A stretch of DNA of 64,000 nt from an uncultured Clostridia bacterium (GTDB taxonomy: Bacteria > Bacillota > Clostridia > Oscillospirales > Feifaniaceae), in NCBI GenBank assembly GCA_944376235.1, contig CALWCA010000007.1, forward strand, positions 1 to 64,000, written 5' to 3'. Positions 1 through 6,828 of this stretch are shown here, piece after piece. Numbering within the stretch: the first letter of the stretch is position 1; each line of letters starts with the position of its first letter. Under the pieces are notes generated by a model. The model did not search any database, had not been told where the DNA came from, and was given only the letters and a program-made list of their open reading frames with translations. Made by a program: the position numbers and the translations under genes.

Positions 1-48
1 GGACTGAAAATCCCCGTGTCGGTGGTTCGATTCCGCCCGGAGGCACCA
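1..48 (+). tRNA. tRNA-Phe (GAA), 3' part
   Basis: Only the 3' part of the gene lies in the window. It begins in the anticodon arm, with a loop reading CTGAAAA (anticodon GAA). It continues through a variable loop and a T arm with GGTTCGATTCC, and ends in an encoded CCA at 46-48. It is the first visible member of a tRNA cluster. Confidence 0.9.
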
Positions 49-51
49 TAA

Positions 52-127
52 GCGGATGTAGCTCATCTGGTAGAGCGCGACCTTGCCAAGGTCGAGGTAG
101 CGAGTTCGAGCCTCGTCATCCGCTCCA
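52..127 (+). tRNA. tRNA-Gly (GCC)
   Basis: A complete 76-base cloverleaf. The acceptor stem GCGGATG pairs with CATCCGC, the D arm holds AGCTCATCTGGTAGAGC, the anticodon loop contains GCC, the T loop is GTTCGAG, and CCA is encoded at the end. It starts three bases after tRNA-Phe, so the two are probably processed from one precursor. Confidence 0.97.
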
Positions 128-164
128 TTTTACACAATTGAGGCCCTGTTTGTCAGGGCATTGT

Positions 165-239
165 GGCGCCATAGCCAAGTGGTAAGGCAAGGGTCTGCAA
201 AACCCTCACGCCCCGGTTCAAATCCGGGTGGCGCCTCCA
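165..239 (+). tRNA. tRNA-Cys (GCA)
   Basis: A complete 75-base tRNA. The acceptor GGCGCCA pairs with TGGCGCC, the anticodon stem AGGGT/ACCCT encloses CTGCAAA (anticodon GCA), the T arm is GGTTCAAATCC, and CCA is encoded at 237-239. It is the last tRNA of the cluster and runs straight into a terminator. Confidence 0.97.
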
Positions 240-240
240 A

Positions 241-281
241 AAAAAGAAAGACACGCGAAAAGGCGTGTCTTTCTTTTTTTT
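241..281 (+). terminator. Intrinsic terminator of the tRNA cluster
   Basis: A-rich left arm AAAGAAAGACACGC, a short GAAAA-type loop, and right arm GCGTGTCTTTCTTT running into a T tract. The stem starts directly after the CCA end of tRNA-Cys. Confidence 0.9.
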
Positions 282-421
282 GGAGTTCGGCGGCCTATGG
301 CCGCCTCTACCCTTCGGAAATTCCAATGCTCGGGTCAAATGAATTGCCCCCCGCGCCAAGGTTTTGCCTGCGGCAAAACGCCTGTACGATGCAAAAGCGC
401 CGCCCCGCCGTACGGGGCTCC

Positions 422-457
422 GGTCTTGTCCGGCATCTATAGTTTGCGGACAAGACC
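422..457. repeat. Perfect 11-bp inverted repeat in the 240-528 spacer
   Basis: GGTCTTGTCCG (422-432) is the exact reverse complement of CGGACAAGACC (447-457), with a 14-base loop. Neither strand has a U tract on the proper side for a classical terminator. The rest of the spacer 282-528 shows no gene. Directly after the repeat, 458-473 copies the left arm of the tRNA terminator. Confidence 0.6.
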
Positions 458-528
458 AAAAAGAAAGACACGCCAAAGGTGCACACCCTTTGTATTTCCA
501 TGAACGCAATCGGCCAGGCAGCAGAAAA

Positions 529-2391
529 TTATTCCAACTCAAACGCTCCGGTATAAAGCTGATAATATTGCCCCTTTTTCTTGATCAGATGCTCGTGATC
601 GCCTCGCTCGATTATTCGTCCACGCTCCAACACCATGATGGCCTTGGCATTTCGGACGGTGGAAAGTCGATGGGCGATGACAAAGACCGTGCGGCCTGTC
701 ATCAGGGCGTCCATACCTTTCTGTACAATGGCTTCTGTCCGAGTATCAATTGAAGAGGTGGCCTCATCCATAATCATGACCGGCGGATCGGCGACGGCAG
801 CACGGGCAATTGAGATAAGCTGGCACTGCCCCTGGGAGAGATTGTTGTTGTCTGCGTTGATCATGGTCTGATACCCGTTGGGGAGCAGGGAAATGAAAGA
901 ATCCGCGCCGGACAGCCTGGCCGCCGCGATGCACTCCTCATCGGTGGCGTCCAGCTTTCCGTATCGAATGTTCTCCATAACTGTGCCGGTGAATAGGGTT
1001 ACATCCTGAAGGACAATGCCCATAGAACGGCGCAAGTCGGGTTTTTTAATTTTGGCAATATTGATTCCATCATATCGGATCCTGCCGTCGGCCAGATCAT
1101 AGAAACGGTTGATGAGGTTTGTGATGGTGGTCTTGCCTGCGCCGGTAGCCCCCACGAAAGCGATTTTTTGTCCCGGTTTGGCGTAGAGGGAGATGTCGTG
1201 GAGCACGAGCTTGCGGCCATCGTAGCTGAAGTCCACATGGTCAAATACCACGTTGCCCTGAACCTTGGTGTAAGTCAGGGTTCCATCATGGTGAGGATGT
1301 TTCCAGGCCAAGATATCACCATCCGCACACTCGGTCAACTCCCCATCCCGCTCAGTGGCACGGACCAGGGTCACATAGCCCCCGTCTTCCTCCGGTTCAT
1401 GATCCATCAGGGCAAAGATGCGGCCTGCTCCGGCAAGGCCCAAAACGGCGCTGTTCATCTGCTGGGCGGTCTGGGTAATGGAGGAAGAAAACTGACGGAT
1501 AAGGCTCAGGAAAGAAATCAGCGTTCCCAATGTAGTGGAGAACATCTCTTCTCCGAAGAGTGCCATGGCGCCGCCTATCACAGCGACAGCCAAATGCTGG
1601 AGATTGCTGAACCCGGACATAATCGGCATCAAAGTTCCGGCAGTGCCATTGGCGCGCAGGGCGTTGGAGTAGAGCTCCTCATTGAGCTCCCGCAGCCGTT
1701 CCTTGGCTTGCTGTTCGTGGCAGAACACCTTGATGACCTTCAGCCCGCCGAACATTTCTTCGATATAGCCGTTCACCGCTCCCGTGGACTCCTGCTGTCG
1801 GGTAAAAAAGTTTCCGATGTATCGGAGCATCAGCCTTGCCGCCAGCACCATGATTGCGGCCAGGAGCATCACCACTCCGGTGAGTATCACGTTGAATCGA
1901 AGCATGAAGCAGAAGGCGAAAACGATGGTGACCATAGACGAGATCATCATGGGCAGGCTTTGGGCAATAAATTGCCGCAGGGTATCCGTGTCGTTGGTGT
2001 AGACGCTCATAATATCGCCGTGGGTGTGGGTGTCAAAGAATCGGATTGGGAAAGTCTGCATTTTTACAAACAGAACATCCCGAATCTCTTTGAGCACCTT
2101 CTGTCCGATGATGGCGATGATGCGATTATAGAAGAGGGTGCCCAGAGCGCCCAGAAAGAAGATTGCAGCCATGGTAAGAACCACTCCAAGCAGCTCACGG
2201 AACAAGTCTTCCCCGGTATCCAGCATTTGCAAGATATAGTCATCAATTATGACCTGCATCAGGGAATTTCCGAGCATCGCAGCAATCACGCTGATCAAAA
2301 TACATGCCACAACCAGCCCGAATTCCCGCTTGTGCCGGGCGGTGATATACTCCATCAGCCGTGCCAGGGTGCCTTTTTCTGTTTTATTCAT
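529..2391 (-). CDS. ABC exporter half-transporter (permease-ATPase fusion)
   Basis: A 620-residue ABC exporter subunit. The N-terminal half is a six-helix type-I exporter membrane domain. The C-terminal half is an ATPase with Walker A GATGAGKTT near residue 414, an atypical signature LSQGQ near 517, Walker B VMIMDEATSSID near 537 and an H-loop IAHRLST. A 40-50 residue insertion before the ATPase resembles one partner of heterodimeric multidrug exporters of the BmrCD/TM287-288 type. Such subunits are normally encoded next to their partner, but none is present here: the upstream neighbour is a divergent regulator. Base composition looks less GC-rich than the rest of the window. The substrate is unknown. 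The start has a GGGAGCGG ribosome-binding site. Confidence 0.9.
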   Translation of the reverse strand: MNKTEKGTLARLMEYITARHKREFGLVVACILISVIAAMLGNSLMQVIIDDYILQMLDTGEDLFRELLGVVLTMAAIFFLGALGTLFYNRIIAIIGQKVLKEIRDVLFVKMQTFPIRFFDTHTHGDIMSVYTNDTDTLRQFIAQSLPMMISSMVTIVFAFCFMLRFNVILTGVVMLLAAIMVLAARLMLRYIGNFFTRQQESTGAVNGYIEEMFGGLKVIKVFCHEQQAKERLRELNEELYSNALRANGTAGTLMPIMSGFSNLQHLAVAVIGGAMALFGEEMFSTTLGTLISFLSLIRQFSSSITQTAQQMNSAVLGLAGAGRIFALMDHEPEEDGGYVTLVRATERDGELTECADGDILAWKHPHHDGTLTYTKVQGNVVFDHVDFSYDGRKLVLHDISLYAKPGQKIAFVGATGAGKTTITNLINRFYDLADGRIRYDGINIAKIKKPDLRRSMGIVLQDVTLFTGTVMENIRYGKLDATDEECIAAARLSGADSFISLLPNGYQTMINADNNNLSQGQCQLISIARAAVADPPVMIMDEATSSIDTRTEAIVQKGMDALMTGRTVFVIAHRLSTVRNAKAIMVLERGRIIERGDHEHLIKKKGQYYQLYTGAFELE

Positions 2392-2475
2392 GCTCGCCGC
2401 TCCCTTTTCTGCTGAGATTCATATGGCCTATGGAATATTGTGACAGAGAAAAGAGACGACAAAAAGAGATAAAAT

Positions 2476-2505
2476 TTGACAAATTGACATTCCATATACG
2501 ATAAT
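2476..2505 (+). promoter_or_regulatory. Sigma-A promoter for the HTH regulator
   Basis: TTGACA at 2476-2481, an 18-base spacer, GATAAT at 2500-2505. A second TTGACA lies at 2484-2489. The region is AT-rich and sits between the divergent ABC and regulator genes, so it may hold an operator for the regulator; TGACA and TGTCA half-sites flank the -10. Confidence 0.6.
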
Positions 2506-2573
2506 TGTCATATAAAAGATGATTTTCAAGGGCAAGAATTCAAGATAAAATAAAAGCGAAAAGGGGTGGCATC

Positions 2574-2834
2574 ATGCGTGAAACAAAAGAAAGTCAAACA
2601 TTGGAGCCATCGGAAAGACTGATGAATCTCGGCTATGCCATTGCTTACTACCGCAAGCGCAGGAGGCTTTCCCAGGAGGAAATGGCAGAGAAGCTGGCCA
2701 TCAGCCGGCAGCATCTGGGGGCCATTGAGGCGCCGAACATGCACAGGGGATTGTCGATCGAGCTGCTTTTTCGCATTGCAGACGTTTTGGAGCTGGAACC
2801 CTATTTGCTGCTGAAATTTAACCCGGAGCGTTGA
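2574..2834 (+). CDS. Small XRE-family HTH regulator
   Basis: An 86-residue protein that is essentially one Cro/C1-type helix-turn-helix domain. Residues 20-75 contain the pattern Y-R-K-R-R-R-L-S-Q-E-E-M-A...I-S-R-Q-H-L-G-A-I-E typical of HTH_3, followed by the L-L-F-R-I-A-D-V-L helix. No effector or multimerisation domain is visible. It is divergent from the ABC exporter and overlaps the following SLH gene by an ATGA junction, so it may regulate either or both. The ATG is preceded by AAAAGGGGTGG. The true target is not shown by the sequence. Confidence 0.85.
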   Translation: MRETKESQTLEPSERLMNLGYAIAYYRKRRRLSQEEMAEKLAISRQHLGAIEAPNMHRGLSIELLFRIADVLELEPYLLLKFNPER

Positions 2835-4111
2835 TGAAAATGGAAAAGAGAAAGAGATATGCCGGCGTGCTTGCTGCGCTGATTTTGACGGGGTGGATTT
2901 GTCTGTCGTCCGCCCTGCCGGCTGCCGCAGGGCGGGAGCCGGGGAAATATCTGCTGGAGCTTCTTGCCGACGGAAAAGAGGCCGTGCAGCTTTCGACAGA
3001 GGAGACATTGGAGCTTACGGTGACGCTGCGGCTGCCGCAGGAGCAGGAGAGCGCCGTCATTTACGCCATGCAGGACGAGCTGGTGTTTGACGGGACAGCG
3101 CTCGAGCTGGTACAGGGCAGCATCGAGGCTGCACAGGGGTTTGACGTCAGCCTGAGCCGGCTGGGAGACGGGGTTTCCTGGCGTATGATTGTCAGCCGCA
3201 TGGAGACAAACGAGCAGGGCCTGCCGGTGGAAGACGGGATGCAGCTTGTCCGCTTTAAGGTGTGTGCCCTCAAGGCGGGGGACACTGCGGCAAAAAGCCA
3301 GAATGCAAAAATTCACGATGCTGCGGGAAACGAGCTGCCCGTGCTGGCAAATGAAGTGTCCGTTTCCGTAAAAAGTGCAGCTCCGCCGCAAGAGGGAGAA
3401 GATGGCGGCGGAGGAGGCGGCGGCGGCGGAGGAGGAGGCGGCGGCGGAGGCGGCGGAGGCGCCGCGCCAGAACCTCAGGAGCCGCAGCCGCAGGAGCCTC
3501 AGGGCACCGGGGAGACGGCCCCCGAAGCCGGGCAGGAGCAGGACGTGCCGGCATTTGACGACGTGGAGCAGGACGCATGGTATTATGAGGCGGTGTATCG
3601 CTGCGCGCGGGAGAGCCTGATGACGGGAACGGCGCAGAATCTGTTTTCGCCGGAGCTGCCCATGTCACGCGCCATGCTGGTCACGGCGCTCTGCCGCATG
3701 GAAGGCGAGCCGCAAAGCGAGCTTGAGAGCCTGCCCTTTGAAGACGTTGACCCGCAGGCATGGTATTTCCGCCCCGTGCTGTGGGGCGTTGAGCAGGATA
3801 TCGTCCGGGGAGTGGGGCAAAACAGATTTGCCCCGGACGATGCCGTGACGCGGGAGCAGCTTGCCGTGCTGCTGTATCGCATGGCGGAGCAGGTGTCAGA
3901 GCAGGCGCTTGAGGTCGGGGAGCTCGACCCGTTTGAGGACGCGCAGGAGGTTTCTTCCTGGGCGCGCGAGGGCATGAGCTGGGCGCTGAGAGAGGGCATC
4001 GTTACGGGGCGTGGTCAGGGCATTCTGGCGCCAGGCGACAGCGCCTCGAGAGCGGAGGTTGCCGCCATGCTGTGCCGTTTTTTGGAAAAGGTGCAGATCA
4101 AGGAGACATAA
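2834..4111 (+). CDS. Cohesin-like / SLH cell-surface protein with polyglycine linker
   Basis: A secreted surface protein of about 425 residues. A signal peptide (K/R-rich start, hydrophobic core, A-L-P-A-A-A-G) covers about residues 1-33. A beta-rich domain to about residue 180 contains V-T-L-R-L-P and Y-A-M-Q-D-E-L-V-F-D-G patterns like cohesin or dockerin-partner folds. Next come a tract of 19 consecutive glycines (191-209) and a P/Q/E-rich linker. Three SLH repeats (about 240-425) contain F-D-D-V...W-Y-Y, F-E-D-V-D...W-Y-F and F-E-D-A motifs and should bind secondary cell-wall polymer. The ATG at 2834 overlaps the regulator stop codon, which suggests translational coupling; a TTG at 2831 is possible. 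The cohesin assignment is tentative. Confidence 0.85.
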   Translation: MKMEKRKRYAGVLAALILTGWICLSSALPAAAGREPGKYLLELLADGKEAVQLSTEETLELTVTLRLPQEQESAVIYAMQDELVFDGTALELVQGSIEAAQGFDVSLSRLGDGVSWRMIVSRMETNEQGLPVEDGMQLVRFKVCALKAGDTAAKSQNAKIHDAAGNELPVLANEVSVSVKSAAPPQEGEDGGGGGGGGGGGGGGGGGGGAAPEPQEPQPQEPQGTGETAPEAGQEQDVPAFDDVEQDAWYYEAVYRCARESLMTGTAQNLFSPELPMSRAMLVTALCRMEGEPQSELESLPFEDVDPQAWYFRPVLWGVEQDIVRGVGQNRFAPDDAVTREQLAVLLYRMAEQVSEQALEVGELDPFEDAQEVSSWAREGMSWALREGIVTGRGQGILAPGDSASRAEVAAMLCRFLEKVQIKET

Positions 4112-4155
4112 GGCACAAAAGCCGGCTTGGGTTTTGATGCGAAAGGAGAATCAGA

Positions 4156-4193
4156 AAAAGGGGGGGCTTTTGGAAGAAAGCCCCCTCTTTTCT
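4156..4193 (+). terminator. Intrinsic terminator after the SLH gene
   Basis: GGGGGCTTT (4162-4170) pairs with AAAGCCCCC (4177-4185) around a 6-base loop, followed by TCTTTTCTT. The rest of the 4112-4483 gap holds further short GC-rich inverted repeats and the promoter at 4413, but no gene that I can support. Confidence 0.8.
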
Positions 4194-4412
4194 TGAGAGC
4201 TCCTGTTTTTTTTGCAAAAGGGATGCCGCAGACCTGCTGCGGCAGCAAAAAGCGAAAGGCTTTGCTATGATGTGCGCAAGGCCGGCCGCCTTTTTGGAAG
4301 GGCGGGGTTTGGCACAAGGGGGCTTTTGGGCAGTGGTCCTGCGCAGTGTTCAGAGGGCCGATTTCTTGGCGGGAGCCCTTTTGGGGCTTTTTCAATTCTT
4401 GAATTTATGGTA

Positions 4413-4442
4413 TTGTGTTTTTGCGCAAAGTCGTACTATAAT
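4413..4442 (+). promoter_or_regulatory. Promoter for the TrmH-like / dprA genes
   Basis: TTGTGT (4413-4418), an 18-base spacer and a perfect TATAAT (4437-4442), about 42 bases before the ATG of the methyltransferase gene. Confidence 0.65.
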
Positions 4443-4483
4443 ATGAACACACTTAGGCACAACTGTTGGAAGGGGGAGACCGC

Positions 4484-5314
4484 ATGCCCGGGGAGAAGAT
4501 TGTCAGCCTCAGGAACGAACGCATCAAAGCGGCCGCCGCCCTGAAGACAGCCTCAGGAAGACGGGAGAGCGGCCGCTTTTTGCTGGAAGGGCCAAAGCTC
4601 ATTGCCGAGGCGCTTGAGGCGGGCTATGTGCTCGACGAGGTGTTTTACTGCGATGCTGCGGCGCTGCAGCGCTGCGGAGCTCTGCGGGTACAGGCTACCG
4701 AAGTGTCGGATGAGGTGCTCTCCCGCATGTCCGACACGGTGACGCCGCAGGGCGTGGTGGCGGTGGCGCAGCGTCGGGAGCGGGATGCGCTGCGGCTGCA
4801 TTTCGGCGGGCGGTATGTGCTGCTCGAGCAGGTGCAAAATGCCGGCAACGTGGGCAATATTTTGCGCACGGCCGAGGCCCTGGGAATGGACGGCGCCCTT
4901 TTTTGCGGCGATGCCGTTGACCTCTTTTCCCCCAAGGTGCTGCGCGGCTCGATGGGCTCGGCGCTGCGCCTGCCGACGGCGCACTACGACAGCGCCCTCC
5001 AGGCGGCGCAGGCGCTGCACGGCGCGGGGCTTGCGCTTTGGGGCGCCGCGCTGCGCGAGGATGCGCAGATGCTTTTGTCGGCAGGGGAGCTGCAGGGCGC
5101 CGTGGCAATCGGGAACGAGGGGCGCGGCCTGAGCGGTGAAATGCTTGACGTGTGTGATAAACTGGTAGTGATTCCCATGAGGGGGCAGACCGAATCGCTT
5201 TCGGCCCCCTGTGCGGCCGCCATTCTCCTGTGGGAGCTGTGGGGGCGGCGGGACGCCGGATGCGGACAGGAAGGGACAGACATCGGACAATTCGAAACCA
5301 GCAAGATGACGTAA
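4484..5314 (+). CDS. TrmH/SpoU-family RNA 2'-O-methyltransferase
   Basis: A 276-residue SPOUT methyltransferase. An N-terminal substrate-binding region (F-L-L-E-G-P-K-L-I-A-E-A) is followed by the knotted AdoMet domain. Its three motifs are visible: V-Q-N-A-G-N-V-G-N-I-L-R-T-A-E-A, the A-I-G-N-E-G-R-G-L block and V-V-I-P-M-R-G-Q-T-E-S-L-S-A. The exact rRNA or tRNA target cannot be read. I chose ATG 4484, which has AAGGGGGAG just upstream, over a TTG at 4466. It is the first gene after a clear promoter, 12 bases ahead of dprA, and probably shares its transcript. Confidence 0.92.
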   Translation: MPGEKIVSLRNERIKAAAALKTASGRRESGRFLLEGPKLIAEALEAGYVLDEVFYCDAAALQRCGALRVQATEVSDEVLSRMSDTVTPQGVVAVAQRRERDALRLHFGGRYVLLEQVQNAGNVGNILRTAEALGMDGALFCGDAVDLFSPKVLRGSMGSALRLPTAHYDSALQAAQALHGAGLALWGAALREDAQMLLSAGELQGAVAIGNEGRGLSGEMLDVCDKLVVIPMRGQTESLSAPCAAAILLWELWGRRDAGCGQEGTDIGQFETSKMT

Positions 5315-5326
5315 GGGGATGTTTCG

Positions 5327-6535
5327 ATGGATATGTATGCCATATGGCTGACCTGCCGGATGGGTGGGGCCACGGTGAAGACCACGGCGCTGCTGGAGCG
5401 CTTTGGCTCTCCTGAGGGTATTTATCATGCCGGCGCCGGGGAGCTTTCGGAGGCGGCAAAGCTGTCAAAGCAGGAGCTTGAGCAGCTTGGACGGCACGAG
5501 CTGGACGACGTCAAAAGGCTCATGGAGCGCTGTGCAGCGCTGGAAATTGAAGCGGTGCACCCCTGGGAGGAGAGGTATCCCAGGTTGCTGCTTCAAATCA
5601 AGAACCCGCCCTTTACGCTGTTTTACCGGGGAAAGCTGGAGGCGGTGGAAAACCGCCTGTGCATCGCGGTGGTGGGGACGAGAAGCTGTACCCGCTACGG
5701 AGCCTCGGTGGCAGAAAAGCTGGCGGGGGATTTGGCGGCCTGCGGCGTGACGGTGGTGTCCGGCATGGCCGACGGCATTGATTCCTGTGCCAATCTGGGC
5801 GCCCTCAAGGCCGACGGCAAAACGGTAGCCGTGCTGGGAAACGGCGTTGACCGGGCCTACCCCGCGCACAACGGCTATCTGATGGAGCAGATCGTGGAGT
5901 CGGGAGGGCTTGTGGCTTCGGAGTACCCGCCCGGCAGCGCCATTTCCAAAGGGAACTTTCCCGCCAGGAACCGCATCATCAGCGGCTTGTCCCAAGGGGT
6001 TGTGATTGTGGAGGCGCCCAAAAAGAGCGGGGCGCTCATCACGGCGCAGCTTGCCATCGAGCAGGACAGGGATCTTTTCACGGTGCCCGGCAACATCAAC
6101 TCCTACACCTCGGAGGGCACAAACCAGCTGCTCAAGGACAATTGTGCCAAGCCCGTCACCGAGACGCTGGACATTTTGGAGGAATATCTTGGGAGCTATG
6201 GGCATCTGCTGTCGGTGGTGCGGGAGGCCCCGCCAAAGCAGCCGGAGCGCCGTGTGCAAAGGCGCAGCCTGCTCGAACGCGTGACGGGCGGGAGACTGAC
6301 GCAGGAGAAGGAGCCCGTCCTTTCCAAGGAGCGTGCAGAGCGGGAGCTGACGCTCTCAAACGAGGAGCGCGACCTGCTTGACCTGCTCGGCGACCAGCCT
6401 AGAAGTGCGGATACGCTGATCAAGCAAAGCGGGCTTCCCGTGGGCAAGGCAATGGCAACGCTGACCATGCTGGAGGCCAAGGGGTATATTACCCCTCTGC
6501 CCGGGGCACGCTTTGAGCGCAGCTTCAAGGGATAG
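5327..6535 (+). CDS. dprA: DNA-processing protein DprA
   Basis: A 402-residue DprA/Smf. It binds single-stranded DNA and loads RecA during transformation or recombination. An N-terminal SAM-like region precedes a Rossmann domain with V-V-G-T-R-S-C-T-R-Y-G-A, S-G-M-A-D-G-I-D, V-L-G-N-G-V-D and F-P-A-R-N-R-I-I-S-G motifs. The last 70 residues look like the winged-helix DprA C-terminal domain (L-L-G-D-Q-P-R-S-A-D-T-L-I). Length is normal for the family. Its position just before topA is the standard Firmicutes order. No competence genes are visible nearby. Confidence 0.97.
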   Translation: MDMYAIWLTCRMGGATVKTTALLERFGSPEGIYHAGAGELSEAAKLSKQELEQLGRHELDDVKRLMERCAALEIEAVHPWEERYPRLLLQIKNPPFTLFYRGKLEAVENRLCIAVVGTRSCTRYGASVAEKLAGDLAACGVTVVSGMADGIDSCANLGALKADGKTVAVLGNGVDRAYPAHNGYLMEQIVESGGLVASEYPPGSAISKGNFPARNRIISGLSQGVVIVEAPKKSGALITAQLAIEQDRDLFTVPGNINSYTSEGTNQLLKDNCAKPVTETLDILEEYLGSYGHLLSVVREAPPKQPERRVQRRSLLERVTGGRLTQEKEPVLSKERAERELTLSNEERDLLDLLGDQPRSADTLIKQSGLPVGKAMATLTMLEAKGYITPLPGARFERSFKG

Positions 6536-6828
6536 CCTGCAGGCGGCAAGAGCAGGGAAAGGCCTTCAAGGGGCGTTTGGATGCGGGAAAGGGCCTGCTG
6601 CCAGAAGGCAAAGAGCCCGCACGGGAGGCAGGCAGGGGAACTTTTTTGAGGGAAAAACCGACTTTGCGACAGGGAAGAAGTGGCAAGGGCGGATTAAAAT
6701 AACGTCAAGACAGAGGCAAACAATGAAAATGCGAGGCTAGAATAACTAGAATAAAGGAAAGAAAACCAAAAACGAAAGAAAAGACGGGGGCCGTCAAAGG
6801 CGGCTTACCATTCGAAACGGAGAGTTAC

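Noticed and set aside
1168-2415. Long plus-strand open frame (415 residues) opposite the ABC exporter
   Set aside because: Antisense shadow: rich in H/Q/G without any domain, while the minus strand has all ABC motifs.
3400-3470. GGC/GGA repeat as a CRISPR or structural DNA repeat
   Set aside because: It is in frame and encodes polyglycine; there are no spacers.
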